A stretch of DNA of 64,000 nucleotides from Pseudooceanicola nanhaiensis (GCF_020171315.1 NZ_JAIUZP010000007.1:62001-126000), one strand, 5' to 3'; positions 17,642 through 26,851 are shown, numbered from the stretch's first letter. The notes: generated by a model from the letters alone, not told the origin. Numbers and translations are program-made.

Positions 17642-17671
17642 TTGCATTTCCTTATTCCCCTGTCCCGCGGT

Positions 17672-18010
17672 TCAGAGCGCGTCTGCGTTGGTTTCGCCGG
17701 TCCGGACGCGGACCGCCTGTTGGATATCCAGCACGAAGATCTTGCCGTCGCCGATTTTCCCGGTCTTGGCCGTGTTGGTGATGGTCTCGACGACCTGATC
17801 CGCCATTGCCGCGCTGACCGCGATCTCGAGCTTGATCTTGGGAACGAAGTTCACCGCGTATTCCGCACCACGGTAGATTTCCGTGTGGCCGGACTGCGAG
17901 CCGAACCCCTTGATTTCCGTAACCATCATGCCGCGGACGCCGATCTCGGTCAGCGCCTCGCGGACCTCCTCGAGCTTGAACGGCTTGATTGTCGCAATGA
18001 TCAGTTTCAC
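17672..18010 (-). CDS. glnK: nitrogen regulatory protein PII
   Basis: This is a PII signal protein of 112 aa, the usual length. The T-loop tyrosine is at position 51 in GAEYAVNFVPK, the site of uridylylation by GlnD. The start MKLIIATIKPFKLEEVREAL and the end DGKIFVLDIQQAVRVRTGE are the PII signatures, and the ATP/2-oxoglutarate segment TGKIGDGKIF is present. It is the first gene of the operon, 30 bases before amtB, so GlnK rather than GlnB is the likely identity. An NtrC-like site lies 119 bases upstream, fitting induction under nitrogen limitation. Confidence 0.95.
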   Translation of the reverse strand: MKLIIATIKPFKLEEVREALTEIGVRGMMVTEIKGFGSQSGHTEIYRGAEYAVNFVPKIKLEIAVSAAMADQVVETITNTAKTGKIGDGKIFVLDIQQAVRVRTGETNADAL

Positions 18011-18128
18011 TGTGATCCCCTTCCTTGTCGCGGGCGCTCCCCGCGCCTGTTAGCAGGGTCACTAAGCCGGTACGGGGCAGATTCAGGAAGTTTGAGTTGG
18101 GTGTTTGGCAGGCATTTTCGCTGCCCGT

Positions 18129-18145
18129 TGCACGAATACTGTGCA
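18129..18145. promoter_or_regulatory. NtrC-like binding site upstream of glnK
   Basis: TGCAC-N7-GTGCA is a perfect dyad matching the NtrC half-sites. It lies 119 bases upstream of glnK and 127 bases upstream of the divergent PBP gene. No convincing sigma54 -24/-12 element was seen, which fits the sigma70-type NtrC activation known from Rhodobacter capsulatus. Confidence 0.6.
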
Positions 18146-18271
18146 GACTCCGAAATGTGACCAAAAAGTGAGCAGATCAAAAACACTTCATTTTCTGCGG
18201 TGCGGCTCTACATTTCCACGTCGGGCCTGTAGTGTATGGCGCAAACCCCAAAAGAGGTCGGGCAGTCAGGC

Positions 18272-20536
18272 ATGAGTGAATCAGGAAAACGCAAGCCACT
18301 TGTGGCGGATCGGCGCTATGGCGCTTCCGGCGCAGGGCGTGGATCGAAGCCGCCCAAGGGGCCCGCGCCCCGCAAGGGCGGAGGCGGTTCCGGCGGCAAT
18401 TCCGGCGGCTCGGGTGGGGGCAAGAAGCCTGCACCGCGCAAGCCCGCGCCCAAGGGCAAGGCCCCGGCCCGCAAGCGAAATCCCATCGTGGCGGCGGTGA
18501 CCGGCCTGGTCGGCTGGGTGCTGCGCATCATCTGGGCGCTGACCTGGCGGCTGACCGCCGTGGTGGTCCTGATCATCGGTGGTTCCGCACTCTATATCTG
18601 CCTGACGCTCCCGCCTGCGGACGAGATGCTGGACGGGCGGGCGCGCGGTTCCGTCACCATGCTGGACGACGAGGGACAGGTCTTTGCCTGGCGCGGCGAC
18701 CAGTTCGGCGGGGTCGTGACGGCGGAAGAAGTTTCGCCGCACCTGCGAAATGCCATCGTCGCGACCGAGGACAAGCGGTTCTACAAGCACTGGGGTGTCT
18801 CGCCGCGCGGCATCGCCAGCGCGATCAAGATCAACCTCAGCGAAGGTCGCGGCCCTCTGCAGGGGCACGGCGGGTCGACGATCACCCAGCAGACGGCCAA
18901 GCTGCTCTGCCTCGGTCAGCCCTACGATCCGGAGATCTGGGCGAACGAGACGGCCTACGAGGCCGATTGCCGGGAAACCACCCTGTGGCGCAAGGCCAAG
19001 GAGGCGGTCTATGCCCTCGGCATGGAGATGCGCTACTCCAAGGAAGAGATCCTCACGATCTACATGAACCGGGTCTACCTCGGCGAAGGCGCGCAGGGCT
19101 TCGAAGCCGCGAGCCAGCGGTACTTCGGCAAATCCGCCGCCAACGTGACCCCGGCAGAGGCGGCGATGCTGGCCGGCCTGCTGGTGGCGCCGACGCGCTA
19201 TGCGCCGACCAACAACCTCGAACGCTCGCGCAACCGGGCCGCGGTGATCGTGCGCCTGATGGAAGATCAGGGCTATCTCTCGGCCTCTGCCGCGGACAAC
19301 GCCGTGGCCCATCCAGCCGAGCTGAGCCAGGCGGCCGAACGTCAGGCGGGGGGCTACTTCGCCGACTGGGTGATGTCGTCGGGGCCGGAGTTCCTGACCC
19401 GCAAGACCACCGAGGACGTGGTGATCCGCACCACGCTCGACCAGCGGATCCAGAAGGCCGCCGAAGACGCGATGAAGTACATCTTCGAGGAGAAGGTGAA
19501 GGAAGGCTCCAAGGCGCAGGCCGCCATCGTGGTGATGAGCGCCGACGGCGCCGTGCGGGCCATGGTCGGCGGGCGCGATACCAAGGTGAAGGGCGTCTTC
19601 AACCGGGCCACGCAGGCGCTGCGGCAGACCGGCTCGTCGTTCAAGCCCTTCGTCTACGGCACCGCGCTGGAGATGGGCTTCAACTACAACGACACGGTTC
19701 AGGACGATCCGCTGACGATCAACATCCCCGGCTCCGGCCCGTGGAGCCCGGAAAACTACGACCACAAGTACCGGGGCACCGTGACGCTGGAAGAGGCGCT
19801 CAAGAAGTCGCTGAACATCCCGGCAGTGCGGGTGGCGGAGGCCGTGGGCCTCGACAACGTGCGCCGTGTGGCCGCCGATTTCGGGATCCAGAGCGATCTG
19901 GCCGCCGGTCCGGCCCTGGCCCTCGGCGCATCGGAATCGACCCTGATCGAGATGACCGGCGCCTATGCGGGGATCCTGAACGGCGGCTCGGCCGTGACGC
20001 CCTATGGCCTCGTGGAGCTGCGACGCCAGTCCGACGACACGCCCCTGATGGTGACCGAAGGCGGCATCGGCGAGCGGGTGATCCGCGAATCCGCCGCGCG
20101 CGAGCTGATCTACATGATGAACCAGGTGGTGAAGAGCGGCACCGGCGGTCGCGCCGCGCTCGACGACCGCGAAGTGGCGGGCAAGACCGGGACGACCAGT
20201 TCGACCCGCGATGCATGGTTCATCGGCTTCTCGGCTGATTACGTGGCCGGGGTCTGGATGGGCTATGACGACAACACGCCGCTTACGGGCGTGACGGGCT
20301 CGGGCCTGCCCGCGGAAATCTGGCATGAAACCATGGTGCGCGTGCACGAGGGCCTGCCGGTGCACGAACTGCCTATGCTGCGCCCCGAGCCGACCCAGGC
20401 CCGCGATGTCGAGGGCCGTCCGAGCGCCTCGACCGGCGGCGGCAGCTCTGGCGGTGGTGGCGGCGGTGGCAATCCGCTGGGCCAGGTCGAGAACGCGATC
20501 GAGCGGGTGCTCAAGGGGATCCTCGGCCTGCGCTGA
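18272..20536 (+). CDS. class A penicillin-binding protein (PBP1-type)
   Basis: This is a bifunctional peptidoglycan glycosyltransferase/transpeptidase anchored in the inner membrane. The 754-aa product starts with a basic, Gly/Pro/Lys-rich cytoplasmic tail (about 1-80). One membrane helix follows (LTWRLTAVVVLIIGGSALYI), then a GT51 domain with catalytic Glu166 in ATEDKRFY, and a transpeptidase domain with SxxK at Ser455-Lys458 and KTGTT at 638. The C-terminus is a Ser/Gly-rich linker and a short helix. The chosen ATG gives the MSESGKRKPLVADRRYG start; ATG 18236 is possible but lacks a ribosome-binding site. A strong terminator follows. Confidence 0.93.
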   Translation: MSESGKRKPLVADRRYGASGAGRGSKPPKGPAPRKGGGGSGGNSGGSGGGKKPAPRKPAPKGKAPARKRNPIVAAVTGLVGWVLRIIWALTWRLTAVVVLIIGGSALYICLTLPPADEMLDGRARGSVTMLDDEGQVFAWRGDQFGGVVTAEEVSPHLRNAIVATEDKRFYKHWGVSPRGIASAIKINLSEGRGPLQGHGGSTITQQTAKLLCLGQPYDPEIWANETAYEADCRETTLWRKAKEAVYALGMEMRYSKEEILTIYMNRVYLGEGAQGFEAASQRYFGKSAANVTPAEAAMLAGLLVAPTRYAPTNNLERSRNRAAVIVRLMEDQGYLSASAADNAVAHPAELSQAAERQAGGYFADWVMSSGPEFLTRKTTEDVVIRTTLDQRIQKAAEDAMKYIFEEKVKEGSKAQAAIVVMSADGAVRAMVGGRDTKVKGVFNRATQALRQTGSSFKPFVYGTALEMGFNYNDTVQDDPLTINIPGSGPWSPENYDHKYRGTVTLEEALKKSLNIPAVRVAEAVGLDNVRRVAADFGIQSDLAAGPALALGASESTLIEMTGAYAGILNGGSAVTPYGLVELRRQSDDTPLMVTEGGIGERVIRESAARELIYMMNQVVKSGTGGRAALDDREVAGKTGTTSSTRDAWFIGFSADYVAGVWMGYDDNTPLTGVTGSGLPAEIWHETMVRVHEGLPVHELPMLRPEPTQARDVEGRPSASTGGGSSGGGGGGGNPLGQVENAIERVLKGILGLR

Positions 20537-20559
20537 GGCACCGGTAGAGATCATCGGAC

Positions 20560-20586
20560 AGGGGCGCCACTGGCGCCCCTTCGTCT
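20560..20586 (+). terminator. terminator of the class A PBP gene
   Basis: AGGGGCG / CGCCCCT stem, extendable inward, followed by TCGTCTTTC, 24 bases after the stop. Confidence 0.7.
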
Positions 20587-20674
20587 TTCAGGGCAGGCCA
20601 TTCGGTGCGCCCTAAACGCACGTGCCGGGGATCGGGTCAAAGCGTGGCAGGCGGCCCCAAGAGGGACGGGCCAA

Positions 20675-20707
20675 AGAAAAAGGGCCCGCCCCGATGGGCA
20701 GGCCCTC
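20675..20707 (-). terminator. terminator of the mlaA-mlaC operon
   Basis: On the minus strand a GGGCCTGCCC / GGGCGGGCCC stem with loop ATCG is followed by TTTTTCTTTGG, about 25 bases after the mlaC stop. Confidence 0.8.
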
Positions 20708-20731
20708 TTCCGATCTCTGTGGGGCGGTGCC

Positions 20732-21349
20732 TCAGCCCGCGCGCTTGAGCTGCGCAGTCAGCTTGGCGATGTCGCCGCCGTTGGCGTCCAGCATCGCGCC
20801 GATCTCGGTACGCTCCGTCAGGCGCATCGAGACGCCCTCGATCACCATGTCGAAGAACCGGTTGCTGCCGGAACGGTCGGAGACGAAGAACTTCACCTCG
20901 AAAGGGGCCTCGCCGCGCAGGTAGGCGGTGGCGCTGACCTCGGTCCAGGTCTTGACCTGCTTGGCCTCGTTCACCTCGATCCGGCCACCGATGAACTCGC
21001 GGAAGCGCTTGCCGTACTTGCGCGAGATATAGCCGCTGAAGGCATCGGTGAAGGACGCCAGCTGCGCGTTCGAGAAGCTGCGCGCATCGGCCCCGAGCGT
21101 GGAGCGGGCGATGACGTTCACGTCGGCATAGCGTGCGAAGATACGCTCGAACTGGGCGATCATCTGGGCTTCGGACGCGCCGGAGCCGATGACCTTGTTG
21201 ATCTCACCGACGAGGCCGTCGACGAGGGATTTCGCCTGTGCGTCGGTCAGCGCGAAGGCCGGAGCGGCGATGGCGGCAAAGGCCGAGGCCGCGATGCCGG
21301 CCAAAACGGTCCGGCGCGAGGGGCGGGAATTAAAGCGATGGAGCGTCAT
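20732..21349 (-). CDS. mlaC: MlaC-like phospholipid-binding protein
   Basis: MlaC-family proteins shuttle phospholipids between the outer-membrane MlaA complex and the inner-membrane MlaFEDB transporter. The 205-aa product has a twin-arginine-like signal (SRRTVLAGIAASAFAAIAAPAFA). The MlaC domain follows (LVDGLVGEINKVI, FERIFARYADVNVIARSTLG, FSGYISRKYGKRFREF). The ATG at 21349 lies inside the upstream mlaA gene, giving a 20-base overlap and implying coupled translation. A longer frame to 21577 is only the shadow of mlaA. The MlaFEDB genes are not in the window. Confidence 0.9.
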   Translation of the reverse strand: MTLHRFNSRPSRRTVLAGIAASAFAAIAAPAFALTDAQAKSLVDGLVGEINKVIGSGASEAQMIAQFERIFARYADVNVIARSTLGADARSFSNAQLASFTDAFSGYISRKYGKRFREFIGGRIEVNEAKQVKTWTEVSATAYLRGEAPFEVKFFVSDRSGSNRFFDMVIEGVSMRLTERTEIGAMLDANGGDIAKLTAQLKRAG

Positions 21350-22166
21350 AGGGGTCCTCGTAGTAAGGGTCCGCTGTGGCCGCCGGGGCGGGAGCAGCCC
21401 CCGCAGCCGTTTCGGTGTAGGGATCGCCATAGGGGTCATCATAGGGATCCGCTCCGCCTCCTGCGCCGCCGTCGACGGAATATCCGAGTTCGTAGCGGCG
21501 GTTCTGGAGGTAGAGAATGCGCGCCTGCGCGTAGCTGTCGGCGCTGTCATAGAGGAGATCGTCATAGGACGACGCATAGCGCCCGCGGTTGCTGAGCTGG
21601 GTCAGACCCCAGCCAACGGTCGAGACGTAGGACTCGGGCGGGCTGAGCGCGAAGCCGAGCGGATCGGTGAAGAAGTCCACCGCGCGCCCCCAGGCGTCCC
21701 GCGTCGTGGAGGGGCCGAGAAGCGGCAGTTCCACGTAGGCGCCTTCACCGAAGCCCCAGACATGAAGCGTCTCGCCGAAATCGGTCTCCTTCGGGTCGAC
21801 CCCGAAGAGATCCTGCGCGGCATCGCCCACGCCGCCCACGCCGAGGGTGCTGTTCACCACGAAGCGGAAGGTGTTCCGCGCCGCATCCGCGATATGGAAC
21901 TGCAGCAGGCTGTTCACCACGTAGCCCGGCAGCCGGAGGTTCTCGGCGGCGTTGTTGACAGCCAGTTCCAGCCCGTCCGGCATGACCTTGGAATAGGTCG
22001 TGCCGACCGGCCGCAGGAAGATGCGGTCAACGGATTTGTTGAACTCGTGGGTCTGGCGGTTGCCGCTCTCGTAGGGGTCATAGACCCCGCCGCGCGTCAC
22101 CTCGTCTTGAGGGGCGGCACAGGCGGTGAGCAACAGAAGGGCGGGTATGGCAAGAATACGATGCAA
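21330..22166 (-). CDS. mlaA: MlaA (VacJ) outer-membrane lipoprotein
   Basis: MlaA removes phospholipids from the outer leaflet of the outer membrane. The 278-aa product has a lipoprotein signal (MHRILAIPALLLLTAC, lipobox L-T-A-C). It has the VacJ signature blocks: YDPYESGNRQTHEFNKSVDRIFLRPVG, GDAAQDLFGVDPKETDFGETLHVWGFGEGAYVELP and TLLGPSTTRDAWGRAVDFF-like segments. The C-terminal 50 residues are a low-complexity Asp/Pro/Tyr/Ala tail (DPYDDPYGDPY) that extends beyond the usual MlaA core. It shares an operon with mlaC. Confidence 0.94.
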   Translation of the reverse strand: MHRILAIPALLLLTACAAPQDEVTRGGVYDPYESGNRQTHEFNKSVDRIFLRPVGTTYSKVMPDGLELAVNNAAENLRLPGYVVNSLLQFHIADAARNTFRFVVNSTLGVGGVGDAAQDLFGVDPKETDFGETLHVWGFGEGAYVELPLLGPSTTRDAWGRAVDFFTDPLGFALSPPESYVSTVGWGLTQLSNRGRYASSYDDLLYDSADSYAQARILYLQNRRYELGYSVDGGAGGGADPYDDPYGDPYTETAAGAAPAPAATADPYYEDPYDAPSL

Positions 22167-22421
22167 GGCGGACTCTGATCTCGACGCGGACGTCTGTATC
22201 TAAATGGACGCGGAACAGTTATCACAGGGGTACAGCGAAAACCGGCGGGCGTCTCGGGCTTATGCGCGAAATACGGCGATTCCCCGCTTACTCGGTGAGG
22301 GTTTGAGGGCGCCCTGTGACATAGTTGCGACGCGGCTTGAATTGAAGCCCGTTTTCTGGAGATATGTCAGTCACAGTGCTGGTAAAGCGTTTTTTATGCA
22401 TTTGCTGAAAGATCATTTTTT

Positions 22422-24161
22422 ATGACCAAGCCACTTCTCTCCACCGCCCCGGGTCGCGCAGAACTCCGCAAGGCGCGCAGCAGGAGCAGAGGCCTGTTGT
22501 GGAGCGTTGCGCTGTTCTCGACTTTCGTGAACCTCCTGATGCTCACCGGGCCTCTCTACATGCTGCAGGTTTACGACCGGGTTCTGGGGTCGCGATCCGT
22601 CGAGACCCTTGTCGCGCTGACGATCCTCGTCGCCTTTCTTTTCCTGCTCATGGGCTTTCTGGACGCGCTGCGCGGCCAGCTCCTCGCCCGGATTGGCGCA
22701 AGGACCCACCGGGCCCTCGACGAGCGGGTTTTCAAGGCCGTTCTGAAGCGCGGTTCGAGCGACCGCAATGACCCGTCGGCCACTGGCCTGCGGGACCTCG
22801 ATTCCGTTCAGGGCCTGATGGGCTCGCCGGTTGTCGGCGCCATGTTCGACCTGCCCTGGACCCCGCTTTTCCTGTTCGGGATTTCCCTCTTCCACCCCTG
22901 GCTCGGCATCCTCGCCCTGGCGGGCGGTGCTCTCCTCATTGTGATCGCGGGCATCAACCAGGTGGTGACATCTGCATCGCAGCAGCGCGTCATGGCCACC
23001 CAGAGCAGCGCGACGATCCTTGCAGAGCGTCTGCGCACCGATGCGGAAAGCGTTCAGGCCATGGGGCTGGGCGACAACGCCTATCACCGCTGGCACAAGA
23101 TTCGCGGCGAGGCGCTCGAGGCCGAGGTGACCAACGCGGATCTCGGCTCCGGCTTCACCGCGTCGAGCCGGTCTCTGCGCCTCTTCCTGCAATCGGCGAT
23201 GCTGGCGCTCGGGGCCTACCTCGTGCTGCAACAGCAGGTCACCCCCGGTGCGATGATCGCAAGCTCCGTCCTGATGGGGCGTGCCCTGGCGCCGGTCGAG
23301 CTGCTGCTCGGCCAGTGGCGTCTCGTGCAGCGCGGGCGGCGTGGCTGGCAGAACCTTGCCGTGCTGCTGACCGTCGTCCCGCCGGAGCGGCCCCGCACCG
23401 AACTGCCGGTGCCGAAGGCCCATCTCGAAGGGATCCAGGCCACCGTCGCCGCCCCCGGGGAGAAGACGCCCAACCTGCGCCTTGTCTCCTTCGAGGTGCT
23501 GCCGGGCGAGGCCCTTGGCGTCATCGGCCCGTCCGGGGCCGGCAAGTCGACGCTGGCGCGCGCGATCACCGGCACCTGGCCCACCGTAGGCGGCAAGATC
23601 CGCCTCGATGGGGCCGCGCTCGATCAGTACACGCCCGAGGACCTTGGCCGCTACATCGGCTACCTGCCCCAGAAGGTGCAGCTGTTCGACGGCACGATTG
23701 CCGAGAATATCGCCCGTCTGTCGCCCACCCCGGATGCCGAGAAGGTCGTCGCGGCGGCGCGGCTTGCCGGGGCGCATGAGATGATCCTGCAATTCCCCGA
23801 TGGCTATGACACGCCGGTCGCGATGTCCGGCGGACGGCTGTCCGGCGGTCAGATCCAGCGGATCGGGCTGGCGCGGGCGCTCTATGACAGCCCCGTCGTC
23901 CTCGTGCTGGATGAGCCGAACTCCAACCTCGACAACGAGGGGTCGGAGGCGCTGAACGAGGCCATCCGCGCCACCAAGGAAGCCGGCGGCGCGGTGCTGA
24001 TCATGGCGCACCGCCCGGCCGCCATCAAGGAATGCGACAAGCTCCTGATGCTGGTGAACGGGACGCGCGCTGCCTTCGGGCCCAAGGACGAGGTCCTGCG
24101 CCAGATGGTGCAGAACCACGAAGAGATTAGCCGAAACGTCGGCGGGGGAGGCCTGCGATGA
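22422..24161 (+). CDS. type I secretion ABC transporter, PrtD family
   Basis: This is the inner-membrane ATPase/permease of a type I secretion system. The 579-aa protein has a six-helix transmembrane domain (about 25-300) without an N-terminal peptidase C39 domain, then an ATPase domain. Walker A is GPSGAGKST (about 365), the signature is LSGGQIQRIGLARAL, and Walker B is VLVLDEPNSNLD. This is the PrtD/AprD architecture used for RTX-type proteins. The membrane-fusion partner follows with a 4-base ATGA overlap. No outer-membrane factor or RTX substrate is in the window. The start ATG has only a weak purine stretch upstream. Confidence 0.9.
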   Translation: MTKPLLSTAPGRAELRKARSRSRGLLWSVALFSTFVNLLMLTGPLYMLQVYDRVLGSRSVETLVALTILVAFLFLLMGFLDALRGQLLARIGARTHRALDERVFKAVLKRGSSDRNDPSATGLRDLDSVQGLMGSPVVGAMFDLPWTPLFLFGISLFHPWLGILALAGGALLIVIAGINQVVTSASQQRVMATQSSATILAERLRTDAESVQAMGLGDNAYHRWHKIRGEALEAEVTNADLGSGFTASSRSLRLFLQSAMLALGAYLVLQQQVTPGAMIASSVLMGRALAPVELLLGQWRLVQRGRRGWQNLAVLLTVVPPERPRTELPVPKAHLEGIQATVAAPGEKTPNLRLVSFEVLPGEALGVIGPSGAGKSTLARAITGTWPTVGGKIRLDGAALDQYTPEDLGRYIGYLPQKVQLFDGTIAENIARLSPTPDAEKVVAAARLAGAHEMILQFPDGYDTPVAMSGGRLSGGQIQRIGLARALYDSPVVLVLDEPNSNLDNEGSEALNEAIRATKEAGGAVLIMAHRPAAIKECDKLLMLVNGTRAAFGPKDEVLRQMVQNHEEISRNVGGGGLR

Positions 24162-25465
24162 GCAAGGGCAGCAAGACATTCAGTGGCCGGACCCAGATCG
24201 CGCTCGGCGTGATCGCGCTTCTGGTGCTGGTCGGCGGGTTCGGCACCTGGTCGGTCAAGACCCACATCAACGGCGCGATCATTGCCTCCGGCCAGATCGA
24301 GGTGGAACGCAACCGGCAGGCCATCCAGCACCCGGACGGCGGCGTGGTCGAAAGCCTGCTGGTCTACGAGGGGGACGCGGTCGAGGAGGGGCAGGTGCTC
24401 CTGCGCTTCGATGCAAGCGAACTGCGCTCGCAGCTCGCCGTGACGGAGGCCCGGCTGTATGAATACCTCGCCCGTCTGGGGCGCAGCACGGCAGAACGCG
24501 ACGGCGCCGACACGATCGACTTCGCGCCCCTGCTGCTGGAAGCCGCGGCGCGGGATCCGGAAGTGGCCGAGGTGGTCGATGGTCAGCGGCGCCTGCTGGA
24601 GGCGCGCAACGACACGGTGGTCAGCCAGGTCGAACAACTGGAGAAACGCAGCGCGCAGATCTCCAACCAGATCGACGGCGTTCTGGCGCAGCGTACCGCG
24701 CTGAGCCGCCAGCTCGACCTGATCGAGCAGGAACTGGGCAACCAGCGCTCGCTGCTGGATCGGGGCCTCGCAGAGGCGAGCCGGGTGCTCTCGCTCGAAC
24801 GGGAGCAGGCGCGTCTTGAGGGCGAGGTTGGATCGCTGACCGCGCAGAAGGCCCAGTCCGAAGGCCGCATCACCGAGATCGACCTTCAGATCATCTCGCT
24901 CCAGACCGAGCGGCGCGAACAGGCGATCAGCGACATCCGCGACCTCCAGTACAACGTCCTCGAACTGGCGGAGAACCGGCGCAACCTCGTGACGAAGCTG
25001 TCGCGGCTGGAGATCACGGCCCCCGTGGCCGGGGTGATCTATGGCCTTGGCGTGCATGGCGAACGCGCGGTGGTGCGGGCCGCGGACCCGGTGATGTACA
25101 TCGTGCCGCAGGATCGGCCCCTCGTCATTGCCGCCCGGGTGGAGCCCCGCGACATCGACGCGGTGCACCCCGCGCAGGATGTCTACCTGCGGTTCTCGGC
25201 CTTCGATCAGCGCCGCACGCCGCAGCTCGTCGGGCATGTGACGCAAATCTCGGCAGATGCCTTCACCGACGAAGCCTCGCGGACCAGTTTCTACCGCGCG
25301 GAAATCGTGCTGAGCGAAGGGGAGCAGGATCGCCTGCCCGAGGGCACCGTGCTGATCCCCGGGATGCCGGTCGAGGCCTATATCCGCACGGATGAACGCA
25401 CGCCGCTGGCCTATCTGATCAAGCCCTTCTCGGATTACTTCGTGCGGGCCTTCCGCGAAAGCTGA
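24158..25465 (+). CDS. type I secretion membrane fusion protein, HlyD/PrtE family
   Basis: The periplasmic adaptor links the PrtD-like ABC transporter to a TolC-type channel. The 435-aa protein has one N-terminal membrane helix (IALGVIALLVLVGGFGTWSV, about 13-32) and a first lipoyl half (GQIEVERNRQAIQHPDGGVV). A long coiled-coil hairpin spans about 95-275, followed by a second lipoyl half (LEITAPVAGVIYGLGVH) and a beta-barrel (VEPRDIDAVHPAQDVYLRFSAF). Its ATG overlaps the ABC gene stop. The pair is complete for the inner membrane side only. Confidence 0.92.
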   Translation: MSKGSKTFSGRTQIALGVIALLVLVGGFGTWSVKTHINGAIIASGQIEVERNRQAIQHPDGGVVESLLVYEGDAVEEGQVLLRFDASELRSQLAVTEARLYEYLARLGRSTAERDGADTIDFAPLLLEAAARDPEVAEVVDGQRRLLEARNDTVVSQVEQLEKRSAQISNQIDGVLAQRTALSRQLDLIEQELGNQRSLLDRGLAEASRVLSLEREQARLEGEVGSLTAQKAQSEGRITEIDLQIISLQTERREQAISDIRDLQYNVLELAENRRNLVTKLSRLEITAPVAGVIYGLGVHGERAVVRAADPVMYIVPQDRPLVIAARVEPRDIDAVHPAQDVYLRFSAFDQRRTPQLVGHVTQISADAFTDEASRTSFYRAEIVLSEGEQDRLPEGTVLIPGMPVEAYIRTDERTPLAYLIKPFSDYFVRAFRES

Positions 25466-25554
25466 TCCCCGCGGGGCCTTGCGGGGCCCCGCCTTTGCGG
25501 TTGCATTCCCCGTCTCCGGGAGTAGCGTCACGGCAAATTCCCCAGGAGACCCTC

Positions 25555-26016
25555 ATGACCGATATCGAATCCAAACTCGCCGCCATGGGCGAAAGCCTGC
25601 CCGACGCCCCCGCACCGGCGGCGAACTACGTGCCCTTCGTGATCTCGGGCAACATGCTCTTCGTTTCGGGCCAGATCTCGGCCGATGCCGAGGGTCCGAT
25701 CAAGGGCAAGCTGGGCGCGGACATGGACGTGGACGGCGGTGCCAAGGCGGCGCGGCGCTGCGGCCTGTCGCTGCTGGCACAGGTCAAGGCGGCCTGCGGC
25801 GGCGACCTTTCCAAGCTGAAGCGCGTGGTCAAGCTGACCGGCTTCGTGAACTCCACCGCCGATTTCACCGACCAGCCCAAGGTCATCAACGGCTGCTCCG
25901 ACATGATGGTCGAACTGCTGGGCGACGCCGGCCGGCACTCGCGCTCGGCCGTTTCGGCTGCCGCGCTGCCGCTGGGTGTCGCCGTCGAGATCGAAGGCAT
26001 CTTCGAGCTCGCCTGA
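25555..26016 (+). CDS. RidA family protein
   Basis: The 153-aa protein belongs to the YjgF/YER057c/RidA family. It contains the segments FVSGQISADAEGPIKGKLGADM and VVKLTGFVNSTADFTDQPKVINGCSDMM. The conserved deaminase arginine is in the GRHSRSAVSAAALPLGVAVEIEGIFELA C-terminal block. Archetypal RidA hydrolyses reactive enamine/imine intermediates; this longer subgroup (about 150 aa) may have another substrate. The ATG at 25555 follows CAGGAGA. It leads a plus-strand run of five genes, with the GDPD gene only 3 bases after its stop. Confidence 0.9.
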   Translation: MTDIESKLAAMGESLPDAPAPAANYVPFVISGNMLFVSGQISADAEGPIKGKLGADMDVDGGAKAARRCGLSLLAQVKAACGGDLSKLKRVVKLTGFVNSTADFTDQPKVINGCSDMMVELLGDAGRHSRSAVSAAALPLGVAVEIEGIFELA

Positions 26017-26019
26017 CCC

Positions 26020-26787
26020 ATGCCAGCCACCCGCACGGCCCTGCCGGAGGCGTTCCTGACGACGCCGATCGCGCATCGGGCCTATCACGACCGGGCGCAG
26101 GGCCGCCCCGAGAACAGCCGCGCGGCCATCCACGCGGCCATCGCCGCGGGTTACGGGATCGAGATCGACCTCCAGCCCTCTGCCGATGGCAAAGCGATGG
26201 TGTTCCACGACTATGACCTCGCCCGTCTTACCGGGGCCGAGGGCATGATCCGGATGCGCAAGGCCGCCGATCTGGCAGAGCTGCCGCTGATCGGCGGAGA
26301 CGAAGGCATCCCGAGCTTTGCCGAGGTGCTCGAGATCGTCGCGGGGCAGGTCCCGCTGCTGGTCGAGATCAAGGATCAGGACGGGCTGCTGGGCCCGGGT
26401 GTCGGCGCGCTGGAGGCCGCCGCGGTGGACGACCTCAAGGGCTACAAGGGCCCGGTCGCGCTGATGTCCTTCAATCCCAACTCGGTGCGGACCTGCGCCG
26501 GGCTGGCGCCGGAGATCCCGCGCGGGCTGACCACCTGTTCCTTCCGCCCCGCCGACTGGCGCGGTGTGCCGAAACAGCGGCTCGACCGGCTGGCGGGCAT
26601 CCCGGACGCGGACCCTGTGGGCGCGAGCTTCATCAGCCACGAGCACACGGACCTCGACCGGCCCCGCGTGCAGGAGCTGAAGGACCGCGGCCTCGCGATC
26701 CTGTGCTGGACGATCCGCTCGGCCGAGGCCGAGGCGCAGGCGCGGCGGATTGCCCAGAACGTGACCTTCGAAGGCTACGCCGCCTGA
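26020..26787 (+). CDS. glycerophosphodiester phosphodiesterase family protein
   Basis: The 255-aa GDPD-fold protein would hydrolyse glycerophosphodiesters to glycerol-3-phosphate and an alcohol. Visible motifs are the first catalytic His-Arg in IAHRAYHD, the metal ligands E-x-D in GIEIDLQPSADG, and the second histidine in VFHDYDLARLTG. Later it has LLVEIK and a C-terminal ILCWTIRS strand. No signal peptide is present, so it is cytoplasmic. It lies 3 bases after the RidA gene, so they are coupled. A lysophospholipase-D-like activity on lipids is possible. Confidence 0.9.
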   Translation: MPATRTALPEAFLTTPIAHRAYHDRAQGRPENSRAAIHAAIAAGYGIEIDLQPSADGKAMVFHDYDLARLTGAEGMIRMRKAADLAELPLIGGDEGIPSFAEVLEIVAGQVPLLVEIKDQDGLLGPGVGALEAAAVDDLKGYKGPVALMSFNPNSVRTCAGLAPEIPRGLTTCSFRPADWRGVPKQRLDRLAGIPDADPVGASFISHEHTDLDRPRVQELKDRGLAILCWTIRSAEAEAQARRIAQNVTFEGYAA

Positions 26788-26851
26788 CAGATCGCCGGTG
26801 CCCGCCCCCGTGGACTTGATCCGGGGGGCGGGCACCACAGATAGATCGGGG

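Noticed and set aside
20449-20475. Short GGC/GGT tandem stretch
   Set aside because: It encodes the Gly-rich linker in the PBP C-terminus; not a separate repeat element.
18281-20554. 757-codon frame antisense to the PBP gene
   Set aside because: Shadow of a gene with clear GT51 and transpeptidase motifs.
22413-25531. Long minus-strand frames over the PrtD/HlyD genes
   Set aside because: Shadow frames; Walker motifs and coiled coils are on the plus strand.
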